From Comamonas endophytica (GTDB lineage Bacteria; Pseudomonadota; Gammaproteobacteria; Burkholderiales; Burkholderiaceae_C), in assembly GCF_023634805.2 (NCBI RefSeq), contig NZ_CP106881.1:3129501-3193500 (forward strand): a DNA stretch of 64,000 nt, given 5' to 3'. Positions 17,442 to 24,921 of the stretch are shown piece by piece; within the stretch, counting starts at the first letter, position 1, and each line of letters opens with the position of its first letter. The notes under the pieces are model-generated. The model had not been told where the DNA came from. It made no database searches and saw nothing but the letters and a program-made list of their open reading frames with translations. Made by a program: the position numbers and the translations under genes.

Positions 17442-18173
17442 TCAGTGTGTGTCGGCGCGAGCGGCGGGCTGGCGCACGGTAGTCGGTATCTCGCCGGTTT
17501 CGACGAGGTTCTTGAAGCGCCGCAGCGCGCCGTCGGCGATCACGCGCAGAGGCGCGGCTCCCAGGAGTTCGAGGATCCAATCGCCGAGCGCGCCGCCGGT
17601 CGGGTTGAAATGAAACCGCAGCGTGACCACGGTGCCCCGGCCAGCCGGGGCGGGGTGAAAGCGGATCCATCCCTCGTTCGCGATGGCGCCGTCGGAAAGG
17701 GCGCGCCATCCGATGCCTTCGTCGGCCCGGTCGACTGTCTCGGTATCCCATTCGCAGGCGCGGCCGAGCGGTCCCTCCAGCTTCCAGTGCATGCGGCCGT
17801 CATCAGTGGCATGCACGGAAGCAAAACCTGCCATGACTTGGGGCAGCGTGCCGGGGTCGAGCCAGTAGCGGCGAAGTTCATCTGCAGTCTTGCCGATCGT
17901 GATCGAACGCTCCACTTCCGGCTGGCCGCTTGCGGTCCCACGCGCGGACTGCACGCGCAGCGCGCCGACCGCGCCGGCGCCGGCGATCGCGGCGACCATG
18001 AGCGCCCCCGCGCCTTTCTTTCGCCCCCCGAGCCCGGCCACGATCGCGGCGGCGCCCAGTGCGATGGGAATCCAGCGCAGGTTCTGCCCCGTCCCGCCGG
18101 CCGAGGCGGCCCCGCAAGGGCGGCCGCGCTGCGATGACGTACTCCGTTGTGTATCAAAGATACCGTTTGCCAT
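17442..18173 (-). CDS. SRPBCC/cyclase-dehydrase family protein with membrane anchor
   Basis: A 243-aa protein. Residues of about 35-70 hold two short hydrophobic, glycine-rich stretches (WIPIALGAAAIVAGLGG and ALMVAAIAGAGAVGAL), suggesting a membrane-attached N-terminus. The rest is a START/SRPBCC lipid-binding fold beginning VERSITIGKTADELRRYWLD, with the typical HWKLEGPLG and GTVVTLRFHFNP strands. Related proteins are often found beside formaldehyde/alcohol dehydrogenases. The start at 18173 has an AAGGGGG site, and the longer upstream frame overlaps the next gene and is rejected. The role is unknown; hydrophobic ligand binding is inferred from fold. Confidence 0.8.
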   Translation of the reverse strand: MANGIFDTQRSTSSQRGRPCGAASAGGTGQNLRWIPIALGAAAIVAGLGGRKKGAGALMVAAIAGAGAVGALRVQSARGTASGQPEVERSITIGKTADELRRYWLDPGTLPQVMAGFASVHATDDGRMHWKLEGPLGRACEWDTETVDRADEGIGWRALSDGAIANEGWIRFHPAPAGRGTVVTLRFHFNPTGGALGDWILELLGAAPLRVIADGALRRFKNLVETGEIPTTVRQPAARADTH

Positions 18174-18249
18174 AATAAAACCCCCTTGTGTTTTGCCCGC
18201 CATGCAGTCAGGTTTGGCGTTCGCGGCGCGGGCGTGCCGCACGAGGATG

Positions 18250-19425
18250 TCAGTCGCGTGGCCGAGGAAGGCGCCATAGCTGGGTCGGCAGGGCCGGTGG
18301 CGCATCCCGGTTGAAGAAAGCCGAGTCCTGGATACGCGAGGTGGTCACGTACAGGCTGCCGTCCGGGCCCTGGCTGAAGGTGTCGGGCCAGCGCAGCCGC
18401 GGATCCTGCAGCACTGTGCGCAGACGCCCGTCCGGACCCTGGGACAGGTCGCGCGCCTTGATGGCACTGTCCTCGATGGATGTGACATACAGGGTGTCGG
18501 TGCCGCGGCCGATCCAGAGACCGTCCGTAGGCCCGACCTTGCCGTAGGCCTGGACGTGGCTGGAGACATCTCCTCCGGCCAGGCCCTTTCCTGTGAGCGC
18601 CGCGGTCTGGATGCGGTACAGGGTGTGACCGGTAAGCGCTTTCCAGTACAGCCAGGCACCGTCGGAAGACAGGGCGATGCTGTCGGCGGCGAAAAGCACC
18701 TTGCGCCCGTCCGGATAGCGCAGCGGCTTGCCGTCGGTGTTCACGACCACGCCTTTTTCCGGCTGGGTCGACGGATGTCCATCCAGCACCCGGCGCGCCT
18801 TGCCGCTGGCCAGCTCCACTACAACCAGCGCACCGCGCTGTCCGGCGTCGGTAAGAAAGGCATGCTTGCCGTCGATCGAGAAGCGGACATCGTTCAGGTA
18901 CGATCCCGGAATTGCGATATCCTGGCCAAGGCGGACCACCTGGGCCACCCTGTCTGTGGCGAGATCGATGCGCACCAGCTTCGGTCCATCGGGTACGAGG
19001 CCATCCACGGCGGGAGCGGCGGGGTCCACTACCCAGACGCTGCCGCGACCGTCGGCCACCACGCTCTGCACGCACACCCAGTGATCCAATGGATCGAGCT
19101 CATCGCGCCGTACATTGCGCCAGGCATTCCATTGTTCGTTGGGATAAGGACGCAAGCTCCCATCCTTCATGAGTTCAGCGACCGAGACAAGCGAATCTTC
19201 CGTCCAGCGCGGAAAGTTGACGAAGATACGGCCCGTTTCGCTGACCGTCACGCCGGTGACCTGGTGTTCGAACCGGGCCGCCTGCTGCAGCCGCGCATCG
19301 GCGCGGTGATGTTCCGATTGCGCCGCAGGTGGCGCCCGTGCCGCTTGTGTGTGTGCCGACGCCGAGCCGGAAGACAGGCATGCTCCTGCCAAGACGAGTG
19401 CGAAAAACAGGGACGTGGTTCGCAT
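18250..19425 (-). CDS. Secreted major royal jelly/yellow-like beta-propeller protein
   Basis: A 391-aa exported protein. The signal peptide is residues 1-24 (FFALVLAGACLSSGSASA). The mature part follows the MRJP/yellow pattern seen in bacteria: RIFVNFPRWTEDSLVSVAEL, WVVDPAAPAVDGL, YLNDVRFSIDGKHAFLTDAG, and SIALSSDGAWLYWKALTGHT. The fold is a six-bladed propeller related to SMP-30/gluconolactonase. The biochemical role of bacterial members is not established. A GGAAG ribosome site precedes ATG 19425. It is followed 76 bp later by the SRPBCC-dehydrogenase pair on the same strand, so the three may be co-regulated. Confidence 0.85.
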   Translation of the reverse strand: MRTTSLFFALVLAGACLSSGSASAHTQAARAPPAAQSEHHRADARLQQAARFEHQVTGVTVSETGRIFVNFPRWTEDSLVSVAELMKDGSLRPYPNEQWNAWRNVRRDELDPLDHWVCVQSVVADGRGSVWVVDPAAPAVDGLVPDGPKLVRIDLATDRVAQVVRLGQDIAIPGSYLNDVRFSIDGKHAFLTDAGQRGALVVVELASGKARRVLDGHPSTQPEKGVVVNTDGKPLRYPDGRKVLFAADSIALSSDGAWLYWKALTGHTLYRIQTAALTGKGLAGGDVSSHVQAYGKVGPTDGLWIGRGTDTLYVTSIEDSAIKARDLSQGPDGRLRTVLQDPRLRWPDTFSQGPDGSLYVTTSRIQDSAFFNRDAPPALPTQLWRLPRPRD

Positions 19426-19612
19426 GACTCTTCCTTTCCAATAACGACAACCCGCGGTGGAGGACACACATCCTGCCACTGCCGATACGACCCATATGCA
19501 GGACTACATGCCGTTTGGTGAGCGCTTACTTACGGGTTTTTGTCGATAGCTGCCGGGAGTGCCGTGCCCGTCAGGTGGGCCGTCATCTCCTGGTGGATCA
19601 AAGGAGCAGACT

Positions 19613-19809
<197 letters not shown>

Positions 19810-19830
<21 letters not shown>

Positions 19831-19902
19831 GACATTCACCAGGCTTTTCTTTCGCTTGCGTGCTCACTCATCTGTTGGAGATACGGCAAGAGGTTTTCTT
19901 AG
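19810..19902 (+). mobile_element. Possible transposase C-terminal tail (IS5/IS4-like)
   Basis: Where the dehydrogenase homology ends, the same frame continues as RRLTDIHQAFLSLACSLICW and then RYGKRFS before a TAG at 19900. The pattern of a short basic lead followed by FLxLACxLICWR and a stop resembles the last 25 residues of IS5/IS4-type transposases. If so, an insertion sequence truncated the pseudogene and was itself lost. The remaining DNA to 20073 contains no gene I recognise. This is a weak, motif-level call. Confidence 0.3.
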
Positions 19903-20094
19903 GCGCTCTAAGTGGTTGGTGCGTCGTAAAGATATGCTGGGAGCAGTCTGACAGGGCACGAAATGGCCGTGCAGCAGATGCTTGTCATCTACGGGAACTT
20001 CTGCGAATGCATGCTCTTAGCAATATTCCCCTGGTCATGAACTGCGGCAAAACGTAGATTCGGCATTTCCGTAGTGCAACCGGATGAGCGCGCC

Positions 20095-20871
20095 ATGTTT
20101 TTCTCTACCTCGGGCAAGTTAAAAGTTGGGATCGGGCGTAGTCGCACCATCGGTACCTACTGCTCTGCAACCATGGTGGCCGCTCTGACCACCTTCCTGG
20201 CTCTTCGTGCAGGTGCCCAGCAGCCAGCTCCCATCGACTCCATGGCCTGGCGCGTCCAAGCCTGCAGCGCCTGCCATGGCGACCAGGGGCGCGCCACGCC
20301 CGAAGGCTATTTCCCGCGGCTGGCCGGCAAGCCCGCAGACTACCTGTTCCGGCAGATGCAGAACTTCCGCGACGGCCGGCGCAACCACACGCAGATGCGC
20401 TATCTGATGGCCCACCTCACGGACGACTATCTGCGCGAGATGGCCGGCTTCTTTGCGCGGCGCGAGGTTCCATATCCGCCGCCTCTGCAGCCCCAGGCTG
20501 GGGCACAGGCGCTAGCACGCGGCGAGGCGCTCGTGCGCCAGGGCGATGCGGCGCGCGGACTGCCGGCCTGTGTGGCCTGCCATGGCACGGCGATGACCGG
20601 AGTGCTGCCCGCGGTACCCGGCCTGCTGGGGCTGTCGCGCGACTATCTCAACAGCCAGCTGGGTGCCTGGAGAACCGGGCAGCGGCATGCGCAGGATCCG
20701 GACTGCATGGCCGCAATTGCGCAAAAACTCTCAGCACCGGAAGTGGCGGCGGTGTCGGCCTGGCTGGCGGCGCAGCCCGTTCCCGAGGGCGGCAAGCCAG
20801 CTACCCAGCCGTCCGGACCCGCGCCCATGGCCTGCGCGGGGCTGGCTGCCGCGGCGTGGGAGGCGCGATGA
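20095..20871 (+). CDS. Diheme cytochrome c (c4-like), exported
   Basis: A 258-aa periplasmic electron carrier with two haem c sites, CSACH and CVACH, each in a class I cytochrome domain (QACSACHGDQGRATPEGYFP; ACVACHGTAMTGVLPAVPGL). A signal segment (MVAALTTFLALRAGAQ) lies 33 codons into the longest frame. The start could be GTG 20074, ATG 20095 or ATG 20173. The last gives the most compact signal peptide; 20095 is listed as a compromise. The duplicated-domain form with YLNSQLGAWRTGQR is that of cytochrome c4-type proteins. The stop overlaps the next cytochrome gene (ATGATGA), implying a shared transcript. Confidence 0.85.
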   Translation: MFFSTSGKLKVGIGRSRTIGTYCSATMVAALTTFLALRAGAQQPAPIDSMAWRVQACSACHGDQGRATPEGYFPRLAGKPADYLFRQMQNFRDGRRNHTQMRYLMAHLTDDYLREMAGFFARREVPYPPPLQPQAGAQALARGEALVRQGDAARGLPACVACHGTAMTGVLPAVPGLLGLSRDYLNSQLGAWRTGQRHAQDPDCMAAIAQKLSAPEVAAVSAWLAAQPVPEGGKPATQPSGPAPMACAGLAAAAWEAR

Positions 20872-22142
20872 TGAAATCCTGCTGGATCCAATGCCTGCTG
20901 GCGCTGGCTGCATTGCTGGTGGCTTGCACGGCTGCCGTGGCCTGGCTCAATCTGCGCGGAGAGGCGCCCGCCCCGCAGCTGTGGCGCGAACCCGGCACGC
21001 CGGCTACCGTTTCCTCCGCCCTGCTGGAAAAGGGCGCCTACCTGGCGCGTGCCGGCAACTGCATGGGCTGCCACACGGCGCAGGGTGGGAAGGAATACGC
21101 TGGCGGGCGCGGCATCGAGACACCCTTTGGCGTGGTCTACGCGCCCAATCTCACGCCGGATGCGGAGACCGGCCTGGGGCGCTGGACCTCCGATGCGTTC
21201 TGGCGTGCGCTGCACCATGGCCGCTCTCAGGACGGCCGCCTGCTGTACCCGGCCTTTCCCTATCCCCAGTACACGCGCGTGCAGCGCGAAGATGCAAACG
21301 CATTGTTTGCCTATCTGCAAAGCCTGGCACCGGTCAGCGCTCCGAACAAGGCGCATCGTCTGGAGTTTCCGTTCAATACCCAGGCGGCGCTGGCGGTATG
21401 GCGCGCGCTGTATTTCCGCGCCGCCGAATGGGTGCCCCAGGCCAGCGCCACGGCCGAGTGGAACCGCGGTGCCTATCTGGTGCAGGGCCTTGGCCACTGC
21501 GCCGCCTGCCATGCGGCGCGCAATGCCTGGGGCGGCTCGGTGGAGGAGGGATTGCTGCGCGGCGGCATGATGGCGCTGCAGGACTGGTACGCGCCGGCGC
21601 TGGGCGGGACGCACGCTGGACAGCAGGACCTGGTGCGGCTGCTGCAGACCGGGGTCTCTGCACACGCCTCCGTCAGCGGGCCGATGGCCGAGGTGGTCTT
21701 TCGCAGTACCCAATACCTGTCCGGCGCTGACCTACAGGCCATCGCCGTCTATCTGCAGAGCCTGCCCGCGCCGCCGACGCCGGCCGCGCCGGTGGCCAGG
21801 GCCACCGACACCCGGCTTGGTGCCAAGCTCTATGCCCAGCACTGCGCGCAATGCCATGGAGCGCAGGGCGAAGGCCGTCCCGGGGCCATCAATGCGCTGG
21901 CCGGCAATCCCGCCGTCAATCTCGAAGACGCCAGCAACGTCGTGCGCATGGTGCTGCAGGGCGGCTATCCCCCCGCGACGGCCGGCAACCCGCGTCCCTA
22001 TGGAATGCCCCCGTTTTCCCATCAGCTGAGCGATGCCGAGATCGCTGCCGTAGCGAGCTTTGTCCGACAATCCTGGGGCAACATGGCGCCGGCGGTTGGT
22101 ACCATCGAGGTTTACAGGGCACGCGAGAAGCGGCAGCATTGA
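20871..22142 (+). CDS. Triheme cytochrome c, alcohol-dehydrogenase subunit-II type
   Basis: A 423-aa cytochrome with three haem c motifs in three domains: CMGCH, CAACH and CAQCH. An N-terminal hydrophobic helix (LLALAALLVACTAAVAWL) serves as signal or anchor. The blocks GRGIETPFGVVYAPNLTPD and YPAFPYPQYTRVQREDANALFAYL are signatures of the cytochrome subunit of membrane-bound alcohol/gluconate dehydrogenases. No dehydrogenase subunit is adjacent, so it may be a free-standing electron conduit to the oxidase or may serve a distant enzyme. Start ATG 20871 is preferred because GGGAGG lies 7 bp upstream; ATG 20868 and GTG 20856 are alternatives. Confidence 0.88.
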   Translation: MKSCWIQCLLALAALLVACTAAVAWLNLRGEAPAPQLWREPGTPATVSSALLEKGAYLARAGNCMGCHTAQGGKEYAGGRGIETPFGVVYAPNLTPDAETGLGRWTSDAFWRALHHGRSQDGRLLYPAFPYPQYTRVQREDANALFAYLQSLAPVSAPNKAHRLEFPFNTQAALAVWRALYFRAAEWVPQASATAEWNRGAYLVQGLGHCAACHAARNAWGGSVEEGLLRGGMMALQDWYAPALGGTHAGQQDLVRLLQTGVSAHASVSGPMAEVVFRSTQYLSGADLQAIAVYLQSLPAPPTPAAPVARATDTRLGAKLYAQHCAQCHGAQGEGRPGAINALAGNPAVNLEDASNVVRMVLQGGYPPATAGNPRPYGMPPFSHQLSDAEIAAVASFVRQSWGNMAPAVGTIEVYRAREKRQH

Positions 22143-22152
22143 AGGAGCGGGA

Positions 22153-22521
22153 ATGGACAGTGGGCAGAGCGTGGAGGGCAGGCAGTGGCTCGTGGTCTGC
22201 CTGTGCGCGCAGTGGTGCGGCACATGCACCCAATACCGCCAGGGTTTCGAGGCGCTTGCCGCCAGCCATCCCGAGGCACGCTTCGTGTGGCTGGACATCG
22301 AGGACCGGGAAGATGTCGCGGGCGATCTGGACATAGAAACTTTTCCCAGCCTCTTGATTTCCGACGCACGGCACGCACGTTTCCTGGGCCCCTTGCTGCC
22401 GCAGCTGCCCGTGCTGGCGCGGCTGCTGGTGTCGCTGCAGGAGGCAGGCCTGGTGGAGGCACCGGTGTCCGTAGCGGCGCAGGATCTGCGCGAACGCGTT
22501 CTGGCGGCGGGCATGGCCTGA
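22153..22521 (+). CDS. Thioredoxin-like protein
   Basis: A 122-aa thioredoxin-fold protein with the redox pair Cys22-Cys25 in CAQWCGTCTQY and the cis-Pro block ETFPSLLI. It lacks a signal peptide, so it should be cytosolic. Unusually, the last 35 residues form a Leu/Val/Ala-rich helical tail (PVLARLLVSLQEAGLV). It starts 10 bp after the triheme cytochrome with a GGAG site, so it is in the cytochrome operon. A role in maintaining reduced thiols for cytochrome maturation is possible but is inference. Confidence 0.82.
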   Translation: MDSGQSVEGRQWLVVCLCAQWCGTCTQYRQGFEALAASHPEARFVWLDIEDREDVAGDLDIETFPSLLISDARHARFLGPLLPQLPVLARLLVSLQEAGLVEAPVSVAAQDLRERVLAAGMA

Positions 22522-22598
22522 ATCCCTGCCCTGGGCGAGTAGCCTGCGGGCAACCCGGGCCGGGTGGCTGTCTGCAAGTCCTCACAATGGATTGCGGG

Positions 22599-22651
22599 TA
22601 CAATATGCCACTCACGACCAAGCGGGCGGGTACATACCGCCCGTTTTTTTT
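22599..22651 (+). promoter_or_regulatory. Leader with TACAAT box and terminator-like hairpin upstream of rimP
   Basis: A TACAAT -10-like box at 22599-22604 is followed about 20 bp later by a perfect 7-bp stem (CGGGCGG / CCGCCCG, 22623-22643) and eight T residues. If TACAAT is a promoter, transcripts would meet an intrinsic terminator within 45 nt, which would suit attenuation of the rimP-nusA-infB operon. Otherwise the hairpin simply terminates the cytochrome-thioredoxin operon, whose stop is at 22521. No clear -35 hexamer is seen at standard spacing. Confidence 0.55.
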
Positions 22652-22741
22652 GGTCGCTTGCATTTGGAGCTCGAAGCTGTCGGATGGGTTTTCCGGGGGT
22701 TATCGGGTTTTTTGTATTTGCAGAGATGGAATAGGAAACAC

Positions 22742-23323
22742 GTGGCACTACAGCAAATCGTTGAAGAAACAGTCGCAGGCCTGGGCTATGACCTGGTGGA
22801 GATCGAGCGCTCCGCCGGCGGGTTGCTGCGCGTCACCATCGATTTGCCGTGGCAACCGCCCACGCCCGAAACGCAGGACCTTCCCGAGCAGTTCGTCACC
22901 GTCGAAGACTGCGAGAAGGTCACGCGCCAGCTGCAGTTCGCGTTGGAAGTCGATGGTGCCGAATACAAGCGCCTGGAAGTGTCGTCGCCGGGCATCGACC
23001 GGCCGCTGCGCCACGAACAGGATTTCGTGCGCTTCGAAGGCTCGGTCATCGACCTGACGCTCAAGGCGCCGATGGGCGCGGCCGCCGGCGGGCAGGTCAG
23101 CGCCAACCGCAAGAAATTCCGCGGCACGCTCGAGCGCAGCGAGGCCGGTGGCTGGCAGATCGTCTGGAGCGACGAGCCGCCCGTGAAGCCGGGCCAGCGC
23201 GTGAGCAAGAAACGCGTGCCTGCGCCGCTGCAGGCATTGGGTTTCGCGCTCGACGAGCTGCGTGAAGCGCGCCTTGCACCGATTGTGGATTTCAAGGGCA
23301 GGGGCCACAAGACCGCCTCATAA
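22742..23323 (+). CDS. rimP: Ribosome maturation factor RimP
   Basis: A 193-aa 30S assembly factor. It starts at GTG 22742 (VALQQIVEETVAGLGYDLVE) with AGGA upstream. The frame stays open further upstream, but that part crosses the leader hairpin. The N-terminal alpha/beta domain has the family block LEVSSPGIDRPL. The C-terminal SH3-like barrel covers KFRGTLERSEAGGWQIVW. A short insert (PWQPPTPETQD) and a longer basic tail than in enterics are typical of the Comamonadaceae. It is first in the operon, with nusA 90 bp downstream. Confidence 0.95.
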   Translation: MALQQIVEETVAGLGYDLVEIERSAGGLLRVTIDLPWQPPTPETQDLPEQFVTVEDCEKVTRQLQFALEVDGAEYKRLEVSSPGIDRPLRHEQDFVRFEGSVIDLTLKAPMGAAAGGQVSANRKKFRGTLERSEAGGWQIVWSDEPPVKPGQRVSKKRVPAPLQALGFALDELREARLAPIVDFKGRGHKTAS

Positions 23324-23413
23324 GCGGTGCCGCTGCAGGTCGAATAGGTCGGGGCAAATCGGTGGCGCCAGGGCCGTGCCCCCTCGAAGTGATTGAAATA
23401 GGAGAGTCATCGC

Positions 23414-24898
23414 ATGAATCGCGAATTGTTGATGTTGGTAGAGGCCATTTCGCGCGAGAAGAACGTCGAGCGCGATGTGGTCTTTGGTGCTGTGGAATTG
23501 GCGCTGGCCCAGGCCACGAAGAAGCTGTACCAGGGCGAAGTGGATATCCGCGTGGCCATCGACCGTGATAGCGGTGATTACGACACCTTCCGCCGCTGGC
23601 TGGTCGTGCCCGACGACGCCGGCCTGCAGAACCCCGAGGCCGAGGAACTGCTGATGGACGCGCAAGACCGCGTGCCTGGCATTGCCGTGGGCGAACACAT
23701 CGAAGACGAAGTGGAATCGGTGCCCATCGGCCGCATCGGCGCGATGGCAGCCAAGCAGGTGATCCTGCAGAAGATCCGCGACGCCGAGCGCGAGATGCTG
23801 CTCAACGACTTCATGGCGCGCGGCGAGAAGATCTTCACCGGCACCGTCAAGCGCATGGACAAGGGCGACATCATCGTCGAGGGCGGCCGCGTCGAGGGAC
23901 GCCTGCGCCGCAGCGAGATGATCCCCAAGGAAAACCTGCGCAATGGCGACCGCGTGCGCGCCATGATTATGGAAGTCGACCTGACGCTGCGCGGCGCGCC
24001 GATCATCCTGTCGCGCTCGGCGCCGGAATTCATGGTGGAGCTGTTCCGCAACGAAGTGCCGGAAATCGAGCAGGGCCTGCTGGAAATCAAGAGCTGCGCC
24101 CGTGATCCTGGCAGCCGTGCGAAAATCGCCGTGATCTCGCATGACAAGCGCGTCGACCCGATCGGCACCTGCGTCGGCGTGCGCGGCACGCGCGTCAACG
24201 CCGTGACCAACGAGCTGGCCGGCGAGCGCGTCGATATCGTGCTGTGGTCCGAAGACCCGGCGCAGTTCGTCATCGGCGCACTGGCGCCCGCCAACGTGTC
24301 GTCCATCGTGGTGGACGAAGAGAAACATGCCATGGACGTGGTGGTCGACGAGGAAAACCTCGCCATCGCCATCGGCCGTGGCGGCCAGAACGTGCGTCTG
24401 GCCTCCGACCTCACCGGTTGGAAGATCAACATCATGGACGCAGCCGAGTCTGCGCAAAAACAGGCCGACGAAACGGATACCGCGCGTCGCCTGTTCATGG
24501 AGAACCTGGATGTGGACGAGGAAATCGCCGACATCCTGATCGAAGAAGGTTTCGCCAGCCTGGAAGAGGTGGCCTATGTGCCGCTGCAGGAAATGCTGGA
24601 GATCGAAAGCTTCGACGAAGACACCGTGAACGAGCTGCGGGCGCGTGCAAAGGACGCCTTGCTCACGATGGAAATCGCACGCGAGGAAAATGTCGACAAG
24701 GTTTCGCAGGATCTGCGCGACCTCGAGGGATTGACGCCTGAGCTGGTGGCCAAGCTGGCCGACGGTGGCGTGCATACGCGGGATGACTTGGCCGATCTGG
24801 CCATTGACGAACTGACCGAACTGACCGGGCAGTCTGCCGACGAAGCGAAAGCTTTGATCATGAAGGCACGTGAACACTGGTTCACCGGGCAAGAGTAA
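23414..24898 (+). CDS. nusA: Transcription termination/antitermination protein NusA
   Basis: A 494-aa RNA polymerase-binding elongation factor. The N-terminal domain begins [20 protein letters not shown]. The S1 domain is near residues 135-200 ([19 protein letters not shown]), followed by the KH1/KH2 domains with [20 protein letters not shown] and [16 protein letters not shown]. The C-terminal part carries two acidic repeats ([20 protein letters not shown] and [20 protein letters not shown]), which bind the polymerase alpha subunit and are found in proteobacterial NusA. An AGGAGAG ribosome site precedes the ATG. infB starts 23 bp downstream. Confidence 0.98.
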   Translation: MNRELLMLVEAISREKNVERDVVFGAVELALAQATKKLYQGEVDIRVAIDRDSGDYDTFRRWLVVPDDAGLQNPEAEELLMDAQDRVPGIAVGEHIEDEVESVPIGRIGAMAAKQVILQKIRDAEREMLLNDFMARGEKIFTGTVKRMDKGDIIVEGGRVEGRLRRSEMIPKENLRNGDRVRAMIMEVDLTLRGAPIILSRSAPEFMVELFRNEVPEIEQGLLEIKSCARDPGSRAKIAVISHDKRVDPIGTCVGVRGTRVNAVTNELAGERVDIVLWSEDPAQFVIGALAPANVSSIVVDEEKHAMDVVVDEENLAIAIGRGGQNVRLASDLTGWKINIMDAAESAQKQADETDTARRLFMENLDVDEEIADILIEEGFASLEEVAYVPLQEMLEIESFDEDTVNELRARAKDALLTMEIAREENVDKVSQDLRDLEGLTPELVAKLADGGVHTRDDLADLAIDELTELTGQSADEAKALIMKAREHWFTGQE

Positions 24899-24921
24899 GG
24901 TCAGGGAGGAACGAACCAAAT

